Assembly: GCA_023425865.1 (NCBI GenBank)
Contig: JAFABV010000054.1
Coordinates: 40,978 to 104,977, forward strand
Reading direction: 5' to 3'
Source: Bacteroidota bacterium
GTDB lineage: Bacteria > Bacteroidota > Bacteroidia > Bacteroidales > Bacteroidaceae
Length of the DNA: 64,000 bases
Positions 26,343 to 35,036 of the stretch are shown here, one piece after another. The translations under genes were made by a program, and so were the position numbers. Numbering within the stretch: the stretch's first letter is position 1; every line of letters starts with the position of its first letter. A model generated the notes under the pieces. It saw nothing but the letters and a program-made list of their open reading frames with translations. It was not told the origin of the DNA and did no database searches.

Positions 26343-28672
26343 AGCATCTCTTTACACTACTTCTTGTCTTCCTTTCTTGTTTAGGTGTCTCAGCCCAGCA
26401 CGACGGAGACAAAATCACGATCAATACTACTGAGCAGGAAAGGACTCCGACGTGGAACTTGGCCGGTACATCTGATGTTATCTCCTCGCTGAAACACACC
26501 GCTGATGGTAAACTTGAGGTCTATCTTAAAGGTTGGGAGGAATTTGGCGCATGGGAAACCTACGACATCAACCAGATCAGCAGCATCATTTTCAATGTAC
26601 AGCGTGAGAGCGATGTCAGTGGTATCACACTGGCCGATGCCGCTGCCAATGATGCTACCAAGAAGCTGTACAAATACATGAAACTCAACTATGGCAGTCG
26701 TATCTTCTCTTCGGTCATGGCCGATGTCAACTGGAACCATAAGATCGCAGACCAGCTTTATGCCAAAACGGGTAAGTATCCTGCCTTCAACTGTTACGAC
26801 TTTATCCATATCTACGTGCCTGAGGGCAGTACTTGGATTAACTACGACAATCTCACTCCTGTCACAGAGTGGGTCGAAGCCGGTGGCTTGGTATCGCTGA
26901 TGTGGCACTTCAATGTGCCCAAGACTGAGACCACAACCATTGGTACCGACGGCTCGGGCGTGACGACCTCACCCTCTGAGACTACCTTCAAGGCTGGAAA
27001 CGCGCTGGTGAGCGGTACTTGGGAGAACAAGTGGTTTTATTCCCAGATGGACAAGGTGGTTAGCGTGCTGCTCAAGTTGCAGGACGCTGGTATCGTAGCC
27101 ACCTGGCGTCCCTTCCACGAGGCGGCGGGTAATGCCATGCTCAAGTCAGGAGCCAGCTGGGCCACGGCCTGGTTCTGGTGGGGTGCCGACGGAGCCGACA
27201 CCTACAAGCAGCTGTGGCAGACCATGTTCAACTACTTCCAGAGCAAGGGTGTACACAATCTCATCTGGGTATGGACCTCGCAAAACTACAATGGCGACAG
27301 CACCCAGTATGACAATGATGCTGCATGGTATCCGGGTGATGCCTACGTAGACATTGTGGGCCGCGACCTCTATGGTACGACCGCTGCCCAGCAAAAGACT
27401 GAGTTTGCTGAGCTGCAGGCTCGCTATCCCAACAAGCTCATCGACCTATCTGAGTGTGGTATCACTTCCACTGCCGCCACGGCCAACGTTGTCGATGCCT
27501 GGAACGCAGGTGCCCGGTGGCTGGGTTTCATGCCTTGGTACGGGTCATCGCTTCCCTCTGACGCGTGGTTGAAGGAAAATTTAAGCCAAGATATTGTCAT
27601 CACACGCGACAAAGTCAATCTCAATGCCACCACCGTCGACGAGTCGGCCAAGCAGGCCGTGGTCAATATGGGATTGGGATTCAACCTCGGTAACACCCTC
27701 GATGCCAATGGTGCCGGCACAGGCCATGCGCCCACTGACTATGAGACCATGTGGGGACAACCTGTCACCACCAAGGCCATGATCGACTTCCTGAAGAAGG
27801 AGGGCTTTGGCTCGGTGCGCGTACCCGTTACCTGGTATGAGCATATGGATACGAATGGTGTCGTGGACGCGGCCTGGATGAACCGTGTGCAAGAGATCGT
27901 AGACTATGTCATCGACAATGGCATGTACTGTATTCTCAATGTGCATCACGACACTGCTGCCGGCGACCATGCGTGGGTGAAGGCCGATGCCGACAACTAT
28001 GCCAGCAACAAGCTGCGCTACGAGGGGCTGTGGACACAGATAGCAAATCGCTTCCGCGACTACGACCACCATCTGGTCTTCGAGGGATACAACGAAATGC
28101 TCGATGCAGCCAACACTTGGAATGCGCCCGTCAATGCCGAGAGCTATACGGCACTCAATAATTATGCGCAGAGTTTTGTCACGGCCGTGCGCAATACGGG
28201 GGGCAACAATTCTACTCGCAATCTGGTCATTAACACCTATGCAGGTGCTAACCACCAGGCCGTGCTCGATGCACTGGTGCTGCCTTCAGACAATACGACC
28301 GGACACCTGGCCGTGGAGATTCATTCTTATGACCCATGGAACTGGTTTTCTACTTACGGTGCATGGAATAGTGACTGCAGCACTTATCTCCAACAGATGT
28401 TCAGTCGTCTGAACACCACATTCGTGAGCAAGGGTATCCCTGTCATCGTGGGCGAGTATGGTACACATGGCGACCAGTCGGTGTCGAAGACTTCTACCGA
28501 TGCCCAGAAGCAAGCCGCTGCTGACCAGGCCGCCGACATGGTGAAGCAAGCCAAGGCACTTGGCATTGCCACCTACTATTGGATGAGTATCTTCGAAGGT
28601 ACCGACCGCACGGTGCCCCAGTGGACATTGCCCACTGTGGCCGCGGCGATGAAGACTGCTTACAACCAGTAA
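26339..28672 (+). CDS. Bifunctional GH26-GH5 beta-mannanase/endo-glucanase
   Basis: The 777-aa protein has a signal peptide (to VSAQ, about residue 19) and a short beta module (about 25-95). A GH26 domain (about 97-415) carries acid/base Glu in WRPFHEAAG (about 260) and nucleophile Glu in LIDLSECG (about 371), with an inserted loop between the acid/base and WFWWG. A GH5 domain (about 440-777) is of GH5_4 type: GLGFNLGNTLDANG, acid/base in FEGYNEM (about 585), nucleophile in IVGEYGTHG (about 705). Prevotella bryantii has an enzyme of this architecture whose GH5_4 module cuts mixed-linkage glucan and xyloglucan. All four catalytic glutamates are present here. Confidence 0.93.
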   Translation: MKHLFTLLLVFLSCLGVSAQHDGDKITINTTEQERTPTWNLAGTSDVISSLKHTADGKLEVYLKGWEEFGAWETYDINQISSIIFNVQRESDVSGITLADAAANDATKKLYKYMKLNYGSRIFSSVMADVNWNHKIADQLYAKTGKYPAFNCYDFIHIYVPEGSTWINYDNLTPVTEWVEAGGLVSLMWHFNVPKTETTTIGTDGSGVTTSPSETTFKAGNALVSGTWENKWFYSQMDKVVSVLLKLQDAGIVATWRPFHEAAGNAMLKSGASWATAWFWWGADGADTYKQLWQTMFNYFQSKGVHNLIWVWTSQNYNGDSTQYDNDAAWYPGDAYVDIVGRDLYGTTAAQQKTEFAELQARYPNKLIDLSECGITSTAATANVVDAWNAGARWLGFMPWYGSSLPSDAWLKENLSQDIVITRDKVNLNATTVDESAKQAVVNMGLGFNLGNTLDANGAGTGHAPTDYETMWGQPVTTKAMIDFLKKEGFGSVRVPVTWYEHMDTNGVVDAAWMNRVQEIVDYVIDNGMYCILNVHHDTAAGDHAWVKADADNYASNKLRYEGLWTQIANRFRDYDHHLVFEGYNEMLDAANTWNAPVNAESYTALNNYAQSFVTAVRNTGGNNSTRNLVINTYAGANHQAVLDALVLPSDNTTGHLAVEIHSYDPWNWFSTYGAWNSDCSTYLQQMFSRLNTTFVSKGIPVIVGEYGTHGDQSVSKTSTDAQKQAAADQAADMVKQAKALGIATYYWMSIFEGTDRTVPQWTLPTVAAAMKTAYNQ

Positions 28673-28687
28673 CTTAACTGTAAACCC

Positions 28688-29752
28688 ATGAATCGATTGA
28701 CATTACTGTTAAGCTTCATAGCCATAGTGCTGCTCTCGGGCGCTTGTGGCGACAAGAAAAAGAAATCGTATGATGAAATAGGAGAGAGCGGACTCACCAC
28801 CCGCACTGAGAACCTGCAAGCCAACCTGCGCACCTTTGCCAATAAGGGCACCATCGTCGGACAGCAATACGGTACCCTGGATGGCATCGGCTGGAAAGCC
28901 GATACGGTGGAACAGAGCGACATCCGGAGTATCTGTAACGACGGGCCCGCCTGCAGCGGGTATGAGCTTGCCGGTTTGGAACGCGGCCAGAAGGTCAACA
29001 GCGATTCGGTGGCGTTCAGCGATATACGTACTGATGTTTTGCGTTTGTTCCGTCGAGGCGGCTTGGTACTGATGTCTTGGTCGGCTCCCGACTACAAGGG
29101 CGACGAGAAAGTACTCGACACATGGCTTGGCCACATAGCCACCTATCTTGAGTCCTTGCAGGACGAGTATGGCATCAAAGCCCCAGTTGTATTGTTTCTT
29201 TATCCTTTGCGGCAAGACACTTGGTATGCCAAGCTTAGCCCCGAGGATTACAAGACACTCTATGGTCATTCGCTCAATAAACTGCACGACTTAGGTGTCA
29301 CCAATGCCATCTTTGGCATGAGCTATAGTGACGATATGCCCGTGAGTCAGGTAGAGGCTTCCATGCCAGAGGGAATTGACGTACTTCAGGTTTCTGTGCT
29401 CAGGCCGGGTACGACTTCTGTAACTACCGCCGCTTACCGCAGCGCGTTAGACAGCGGCGTGCAACATCTCATGCGCCTATCGCGCGAGCGTAACCTTGCT
29501 GCCGGATTGAACGCAGGGCTTGAGGGACTGCCCACTACCGACTGCTTCATGGGAGCCTTGCAACCCCTGCTGCGGTCACAGCGCCTTGCTTATCTGCTCA
29601 TGGGACCCAACCGCGGTGACATCGATGGGGGGCATTATTATGTACCCTTTCCCGGGCTGGACAATGAGCGCATCAACGACTTCGTAGATTTCTATAATGA
29701 TGAGTCAACTGTATTGATTGGTACTCTCAATGGGCTTTATCTCAGAAAATAA
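28688..29752 (+). CDS. GH26-like lipoprotein lacking both catalytic glutamates (probable pseudoenzyme)
   Basis: The 354-aa lipoprotein has lipobox SGAC followed by GDKKKK. It aligns along its length with the GH26 enzyme of the minus arm: GTIVGQQYGTLDGIGWKAD matches the GHQDATVYGHNWKWD region, GYELAGLERG matches GFELGALELG, and the ends match (YVPFPGLDNERINDFVDF, VLIGTL). The acid/base position (HEM in FRPWHEM) reads LRQ in LFLYPLRQDTWYA (about residue 178), and the nucleophile position (LTETG) reads LNAGL (about residue 279). By hand alignment both catalytic Glu are gone. It may serve as a glycan-binding protein. It lies 15 bp after GH26-GH5 in the same operon. Confidence 0.75.
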   Translation: MNRLTLLLSFIAIVLLSGACGDKKKKSYDEIGESGLTTRTENLQANLRTFANKGTIVGQQYGTLDGIGWKADTVEQSDIRSICNDGPACSGYELAGLERGQKVNSDSVAFSDIRTDVLRLFRRGGLVLMSWSAPDYKGDEKVLDTWLGHIATYLESLQDEYGIKAPVVLFLYPLRQDTWYAKLSPEDYKTLYGHSLNKLHDLGVTNAIFGMSYSDDMPVSQVEASMPEGIDVLQVSVLRPGTTSVTTAAYRSALDSGVQHLMRLSRERNLAAGLNAGLEGLPTTDCFMGALQPLLRSQRLAYLLMGPNRGDIDGGHYYVPFPGLDNERINDFVDFYNDESTVLIGTLNGLYLRK

Positions 29753-29845
29753 GAGATAGGTATTATGAATTAAAATCAATCTTTGCAGGCTGCCAGCAGT
29801 GATGCTCGCGGTCTGCTTCTTACTTTTAATACTGCTTCTACACAT

Positions 29846-31300
29846 ATGAACAAACAAACGATTCTTGCCATCGCCCTCTTATTCTTGGGGCTCACGGCAC
29901 AAGCCAAGGTGCGGCTGTCGCATCTCATTTCTGACAACATGGTGCTGCAACAGCAGACCGATGCCCGCCTCTGGGGATGGGCAAAACCCGGACAACCCAT
30001 TACGGTAACCACCTCGTGGGATTCCAAAAGATATCGTGTCAAGGCTTCCTCTGATGGGCAATGGCTCGTCAGCGTGAAGACGCCAAAAGGTAGTTTCACA
30101 CCATACTCCATCACCTTCGACGATGGTGACCAACTCACCGTGAACAAAGTTTATTCTGGTGAGGTGTGGGTGTGTGGCGGCCAGAGCAACATGGAGATGC
30201 CTGTACGTGGCTTTGGCAACTGTCCGGTAGAAGGCTATGGTGACGCAGTGGCCAATGCCTGGCAAGATGGTGGCGTGCATTACGTGAAGATACCCAGCGT
30301 CATGAGCACACGTCCACTGGCGGATGCCGACTGCCATTGGGAGACGATCAATGCCAACACCGTTAACGAGTGCAGCGCCGTGGGCTTCTTTTTTGCCCGT
30401 ATGGTGAGTCACACCTTAGATGTTCCCGTAGGATTGGTCATGGCAAATAAGGGAGGCACACGTGTGGAGAGCTGGTTAGACGAAGACAATCTCAAACGCT
30501 ATACGCAGGAGCCGCTCGACTCTATGGCTATAGTCAAGAAATTCACGAGAGATTACCATCGTCCGCTGCTTTGGGGTAACGGCACCTTCCATCCCATTCT
30601 CAACTACACGGTTAAAGGCATCCTGTTCTATCAAGGTTGTTCAAATGTTGGTGATCCCGGCAACCAATATTCCGACCGGCTCAAGTTGCTGGTGGAACAG
30701 TGGCGTCGTGATTTCCGCCTTGGCGACATTCCTTTCTACTTTGTACAGATCGCCCCTTACCATCAGGGTGCCGATGGAGTTGACGGCATTGTGGGCGCTT
30801 TGTTGCGCGAACAGCAGGCGCGGGCCTCTGAAATCATTCCCAACAGCGCCCTTGTATGTACCAACGACCTGGTTTATCCTTGGGAGTACGACCAGATTCA
30901 TCCCTGCCAGAAGCGCCCTGTCGGTGAGCGTCTGGCCTTCCTCGCCCTCAACCGCAGCTATGGTTACAATAACGTGTGGTGTGAGAGTCCGCGTTACAAG
31001 AGCATGACCATCCAGGGTGACACCTGCTATGTGCGGTTGCAAAACGACTATGGTGGCATTTCACGTTTCAATGGCATTGAGGGCTTCGAGGTAGCTGGCG
31101 AAGACCGGGTGTTCCATAAGGCAGTGGCTGGTCACTTCTGGGCACCAGGCAATGACCCACGCAATGAGACGGTGTTTGTCACCTCGCCTCAGGTGAAGCA
31201 TCCTGTTGCCGTGCGCTACTGTTTTCGCAACTTCCAGTTGGGCAATCTCAAGAACTGCGCCAACCTCCCACTGCTACCCTTCCGCACCGATAACTGGTAA
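29846..31300 (+). CDS. Secreted SGNH-type acetyl esterase (sialate O-acetylesterase family)
   Basis: The start is taken at 29846 (MNKQTILAIALLFLGLTAQA, a good signal peptide), giving 484 aa; the frame is open 63 bases further upstream. The catalytic serine is in WVCGGQSNMEMP (block I), block III Asn/Gly lie in the middle (FYQGCSNVGDPG) and Asp/His in WEYDQIHPCQK (about residue 353). A beta-sandwich is inserted before the hydrolase core. The database family name refers to sialate, but relatives in plant-glycan loci deacetylate hemicelluloses. Together with the CE7-type esterase it gives the locus two unrelated deacetylases. It is last in the plus operon, before a clear terminator. Confidence 0.86.
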   Translation: MNKQTILAIALLFLGLTAQAKVRLSHLISDNMVLQQQTDARLWGWAKPGQPITVTTSWDSKRYRVKASSDGQWLVSVKTPKGSFTPYSITFDDGDQLTVNKVYSGEVWVCGGQSNMEMPVRGFGNCPVEGYGDAVANAWQDGGVHYVKIPSVMSTRPLADADCHWETINANTVNECSAVGFFFARMVSHTLDVPVGLVMANKGGTRVESWLDEDNLKRYTQEPLDSMAIVKKFTRDYHRPLLWGNGTFHPILNYTVKGILFYQGCSNVGDPGNQYSDRLKLLVEQWRRDFRLGDIPFYFVQIAPYHQGADGVDGIVGALLREQQARASEIIPNSALVCTNDLVYPWEYDQIHPCQKRPVGERLAFLALNRSYGYNNVWCESPRYKSMTIQGDTCYVRLQNDYGGISRFNGIEGFEVAGEDRVFHKAVAGHFWAPGNDPRNETVFVTSPQVKHPVAVRYCFRNFQLGNLKNCANLPLLPFRTDNW

Positions 31301-31331
31301 GTCCGCAATGGTGCCGGGTATGAACATATTG

Positions 31332-31366
31332 CAGGCAAGGCTTTTGGCCTTGCCTGTATCTTTTTG
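31332..31366 (+). terminator. Intrinsic terminator at the end of the PUL 1 plus operon
   Basis: CAGGCAAGGC (31332-31341) pairs perfectly with GCCTTGCCTG (31347-31356) around a TTTTG loop. The stem is followed by TATCTTTTT. It lies 31 bp after the esterase stop. Confidence 0.9.
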
Positions 31367-31410
31367 TGGGTTATCTTGTGTGTGGAGGGCATCGTTTGTG
31401 TGTCTCATTG

Positions 31411-31994
31411 CCTCCGTGGCGCCTTGCCCAAGCCACCTTCTTGGCCACAGTTACCATCCCGCACGTCGCCCCATCTCCATGCCTACGCCCAACCGTTCGC
31501 ACCCTACAGCCCGATGGTTCTATATGAAACCATCCGATGGTTCTATATGAAACCATTCGATGGTTCTATATGAAACCATTCGATGGTTCTATATGAAACC
31601 ATATCATCATTCTATATAGAATCATCCGATGACTTGGGGCTTCTCGTTTAGCCCGCCCACCCTTGCCATAGGCGCGGAGGGCAGTTGAAACGGCAGCTTT
31701 GTGGCTCATAACTGCACCATTTAGCATGACTAACCCCATGGTTTACGATTGCTTAATGGGCGGTTTACGACAGACACCATACCTTACAGGTGAATTAATC
31801 TGGTACGGATTGGTGAGCTTGCCCAATATGCGTTTGCATGCGCGAGCCGCGATACCCAGAGCGGTGCCTGATGCCACTCATTCCACACCCACTGCTGCGC
31901 TGTTCGGCCGTGGCGTTGGCACCACCCTACCACAGCCTGCATGCTCACCCGAGGGCCACTGTTTGCATACTCATTTTGTCCCGAACTCGCGTAT
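31411..31994. mobile_element. Dispersed intergenic repeat, copy R3 (left end lost, about 197-bp extra segment)
   Basis: Homology to R1 and R2 begins near 31411 (CTCCGTGGCGCCTTGCC), without the terminal repeat, and runs through the 23-bp array and the common flank (GGGGCTTCTC, GAAACGGCAGCTT). The right terminal inverted repeat is intact at 31958-31994 (GTTTGCATACTCA to CTCGCGTAT). Relative to R2 an extra segment of about 197 bp occupies roughly 31721-31917. This fills most of the 31367-32037 gap; nothing else is recognised there. Confidence 0.72.
31511..31625. repeat. Tandem array R3: 5 x 23-bp palindromic unit
   Basis: Units start at 31511, 31534, 31557, 31580 and 31603. The first two are identical (CCGATGGTTCTATATGAAACCAT) and the next two differ from them at a single base, making this the most homogeneous array. 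The last unit is the variant with ATTCTATATAGAAT, as in R1. Confidence 0.93.
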
Positions 31995-32037
31995 TGAGAT
32001 GAAGTTTCTGTTTCTGTGTCAATGAGTATAGCGTTCT

Positions 32038-33741
32038 TCATGAAGCGTCTTTCCTGAGTATGGCAAGCAGCCGCGCCCAGTCTTCCTTGTCACGCACGGC
32101 TTGTTGTAGGGGCACTGCCTCATTGTGGTCGTTGAGATAGAGCGGCGTGGGTTCCCGGTAATGTTCATTGGCCAATGAGGCATCACCGCGACAGAGGCGG
32201 CTGCGTATGCCAGCCATGTCGGTGAGTGTATGAAACACCGATAGGCTCGTGGCCACCGCCTTGTGGCGATGCCGCCACAGGGCCGCTGTCTGCGCTTGAT
32301 GTCTTTCCTTATAGTAAGGTGACGTCCAAACCAATAACGGCACATAGACTTCGTGAGACGAGGGGGTGGGGCTGGCGTGGAGGAAAAGGTGTCGTTTGTC
32401 GTCAAAAATATTCTCGCCGTGGTCTGAGGTGTAGAGCATGGCAGAGGTGGAGCCTGTTGCCCGCAGGCGCTCAATCACCTCGCTGAGCAACCAGTCGGTG
32501 TAACGTATCGAGTTGTCGTAGGCATTGACCAGCGGTACCCTGTTTTCGGCCCGTGCGTCCACGGCCTCGTCGGGTTTGAAGTGTGCCATCCGTTTCGGAT
32601 AGCGCATGTCGTATTCAAAGTGCGAGCCGTAGGTATGCAGCACAATGAGTTCCTTTGTGCGTCTCTGCGCCAATACCTTATCTAATAGTGGCAATAGGTC
32701 GCCGTCGGCTTTGTCGGCCATATCGTTTCCGTTCGCTGCGGTTTTGACAAAGACGCTTCTGTCGGCCTCTTGCCCCAAGAAGTCGATGAAGGAGTGGTTG
32801 GGCATTTGGTTGGAGATGAACACTGTGTGGAATCCGGCTTCCCTGAAGGCCGTGATGATACCTTTCTGGTGGTAGAGGCTGTCATAGTCTTGCGCCGACA
32901 CCGCCGATAGCAGCATTGGCACACTCTTGTGGGTGGTGTTCGACTGGCTGAAGGCCTTGTCGAAGGCGATGAGACCGTCGAGCCGCATGAGAAGCGGGGT
33001 GGTGGGGCGCTGATAGCCGTAGAGCTGAAAGTTTTCTGCCCGTGCCGTCTCGCCTATCACTAACACATAGACCTCGCGTTCGTGGGCGTCGTGCGTCGAG
33101 GTCGCGCCGAAAGTGAATCGGGCGGAGGTCTGGGCATAATGGGCCGAGGCCTCTACACGGCTCACGGCCAGCCTGATGTTATGAAAGACGTTGAGAGGAT
33201 AGAGCTCATCGGTGGCGTTCTTGTAGGTGCCTCGCCATAGCCATGCGGCGAGTCCCACGAGCAGCAGCGCACCACTGACGGTTCTGAGCTTGGCGGTGTG
33301 CTGTGCCGATAGACGGGTGTGTTGCCTGATGCCAACGATGGCGAGCGTCAGCAGCGGCACGTAGGCTACCACTACAAACACGATACTCGGCATGATTTTG
33401 TCGAGCAGCTCGGTGGCCTCACCCACATTGGTGGTCACCAGGTTGACAAACATGTCTACCGCAATGACCGAACGGCCGAAGAGGTAGAGCAGTACCATCT
33501 GGAAGGCAGACAGAAAGATGAGCGGAAACAGCCACCACGTCATGACTGCCGGACGGCGGCGGAGGGTGAGCGTCAAGGCATAGAGGGGCAACGGCACCAG
33601 CAGGTTGGCCATGCGCGCCCACGGTGAGAGGGGCTCGGTGATGCTCAGGCAGATATTGGGCAAGGCAAGAATGAGCCATGCCCAGATGAATAGCGTTGCC
33701 GGTGCAGTGAAGTTATGGAGTATAAACGTTTTGAGTTTCAT
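32038..33741 (-). CDS. Phosphoethanolamine transferase (EptA-like, alkaline phosphatase superfamily)
   Basis: The 567-aa inner-membrane protein has about five N-terminal helices (residues 10-170) and a periplasmic sulfatase-fold domain (about 220-560). The metal/nucleophile signature VLVIGETARAENFQLYGYQR is at about 229-248, the candidate nucleophile Thr is in SQSNTTHKSVPMLLS (about 270), and the metal site is in YTSDHGENIFDDKRHLFLHA (about 463-482). The family transfers phosphoethanolamine from phosphatidylethanolamine to lipid A or other surface glycans, which lowers polymyxin sensitivity. It stands alone on the minus strand between the BamA-like gene and repeat R3, and is not part of either PUL. 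Confidence 0.9.
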   Translation of the reverse strand: MKLKTFILHNFTAPATLFIWAWLILALPNICLSITEPLSPWARMANLLVPLPLYALTLTLRRRPAVMTWWLFPLIFLSAFQMVLLYLFGRSVIAVDMFVNLVTTNVGEATELLDKIMPSIVFVVVAYVPLLTLAIVGIRQHTRLSAQHTAKLRTVSGALLLVGLAAWLWRGTYKNATDELYPLNVFHNIRLAVSRVEASAHYAQTSARFTFGATSTHDAHEREVYVLVIGETARAENFQLYGYQRPTTPLLMRLDGLIAFDKAFSQSNTTHKSVPMLLSAVSAQDYDSLYHQKGIITAFREAGFHTVFISNQMPNHSFIDFLGQEADRSVFVKTAANGNDMADKADGDLLPLLDKVLAQRRTKELIVLHTYGSHFEYDMRYPKRMAHFKPDEAVDARAENRVPLVNAYDNSIRYTDWLLSEVIERLRATGSTSAMLYTSDHGENIFDDKRHLFLHASPTPSSHEVYVPLLVWTSPYYKERHQAQTAALWRHRHKAVATSLSVFHTLTDMAGIRSRLCRGDASLANEHYREPTPLYLNDHNEAVPLQQAVRDKEDWARLLAILRKDAS

Positions 33742-33806
33742 GTATCTGACAAGTGTTTGTAATGGCCTTTACGCCAGGCTTGTGCCACCGCTGCGTGGCA
33801 CGGCGG

Positions 33807-35036
33807 TCAGAATGCCTCCTCTATATTGAAGATGAAGCCCGACTGTCCGCTCTTGCCAAAGCCATAGTCTATCCTGATGTTGACATTCTTCTTAAACTCC
33901 CATCGGTAGCCAATGCCGTAGTTGGGCAGAACCTTCTTCAGGCGCAATTCGCCGAACTCCGGAAACACCGTACCTGCTCCTACCCATGCCACCACCCCGT
34001 TTCGGCGGTAAATGTGTTGCCTGAGTTCCACCTGCGTCTCAAGTTTATTGCGGTCACGGTATCGGCCGTAATAATATCCCCGCATACTGTGTGTGGTACC
34101 CAGCATGGCGAGGTCGTTCCACGACAGTCGGCCCATTTGCAATACGCCCGACAGCTGTGCGGCGACGGTGGCGCCACGCCATGCGGGCAGGTAGCCGTTC
34201 ATCACAAAATTGGTGGTGGTAAACCAGTGCCTCCGGTTGAAGAGTTGCTTGCGCACGGTCTGGGTGAGCGACAGATACATGCCTCGGTGGGGTGCGGTCA
34301 TCACGTCGCGCGTGTCGTATTCGGCCATCAGGCCCGCCCCAATGTCAGAGGCACTGGCATAGAGGTTGTCTACGAGCCCCGGGCGAGTCACGTTGCGGGT
34401 CGTCATCCAATTGTAGGCTACGGTAGGACCTACATAGAACCCCTTGTTCAGTCTGAAGAGAAAGCTGGTGCTGACCTGCACGTCAAGGCGGTCCATCTTG
34501 CTCTCGTTGTCATCGTCGTTGCCCATGTCATACCCGGTGCCCCAGAAGTTGGTGGGTGAGAAACTGAAGGAGACGTCGTACACCCAGCGGTAGCGCTGCT
34601 GGGGCAGGATGTGTACGCCACGCAGTCCTATCATGTAGAAGCCCGCGGTGGAGAGGTCGGCATAGAGCGACAGGTTAGACGGCGGCATGAGCGTGTCGTG
34701 GGGAGTGGTGTAGTACAGTCCGGCCGCCACGAGCCCCAGTCCGAGCTTGGTATTGTTGCTGTAGTGCGGTCCGCCGATGATGCCGAAGTCAAATTTCTCA
34801 CGGTCTTTGCCCTGATTCGACTCGGCGAAATAGTCGGTGATGCGCTTGATGAGTCCCTTGCGGGCCGGCATCATACTGTCATTGGCGTTGACGTTCCCCA
34901 TGGTGTCGGCAGGCTCTCCCGTCGTGTTTTGTCCATGGGCCACGACCGATGACCACAGCAGCAATAAGGCTACGATGCTGATGACCCGCCGGATGGGTAG
35001 ACGTTCGGTAGCTGACTTAGAACACAAGACTGACAT
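33807..35036 (-). CDS. BamA/TamA-like outer membrane beta-barrel protein
   Basis: The 409-aa protein has a signal peptide (hydrophobic segment VISIVALLLLWSSVVAHG, about 18-35). The C-terminal region is typical of the Omp85 surface-antigen barrel (about 70-409): alternating beta-strands, GIIGGPHYSNNTKLGLGLVA, the strand and loop around YYYGRYRDRNKLETQVELRQ (RGY/RxRD-like region) and a C-terminal aromatic residue (NIEEAF). It lacks obvious POTRA repeats. Such short Omp85-like barrels occur widely in Bacteroidetes with unproven roles. Its start overlaps the end of the PCMD-like gene by 20 bp, suggesting co-transcription. Confidence 0.8.
   Translation of the reverse strand: MSVLCSKSATERLPIRRVISIVALLLLWSSVVAHGQNTTGEPADTMGNVNANDSMMPARKGLIKRITDYFAESNQGKDREKFDFGIIGGPHYSNNTKLGLGLVAAGLYYTTPHDTLMPPSNLSLYADLSTAGFYMIGLRGVHILPQQRYRWVYDVSFSFSPTNFWGTGYDMGNDDDNESKMDRLDVQVSTSFLFRLNKGFYVGPTVAYNWMTTRNVTRPGLVDNLYASASDIGAGLMAEYDTRDVMTAPHRGMYLSLTQTVRKQLFNRRHWFTTTNFVMNGYLPAWRGATVAAQLSGVLQMGRLSWNDLAMLGTTHSMRGYYYGRYRDRNKLETQVELRQHIYRRNGVVAWVGAGTVFPEFGELRLKKVLPNYGIGYRWEFKKNVNIRIDYGFGKSGQSGFIFNIEEAF

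Noticed and set aside
29846..31300. Role in sialic acid metabolism suggested by the sialate O-acetylesterase family name
   Set aside because: No sialidase, sialic acid transporter or lyase is nearby; the operon is for plant hemicellulose, so deacetylation of glycans is more likely.
31511..31625. Possible CRISPR array
   Set aside because: The 23-bp units are directly adjacent with no unique spacers, and there are no cas genes.
32038..33741. Sulfatase acting on sulfated glycans
   Set aside because: The N-terminal membrane helices and the GETARAEN and SDHGE motifs mark a phosphoethanolamine transferase; the CxPxR formylglycine site of sulfatases is absent.
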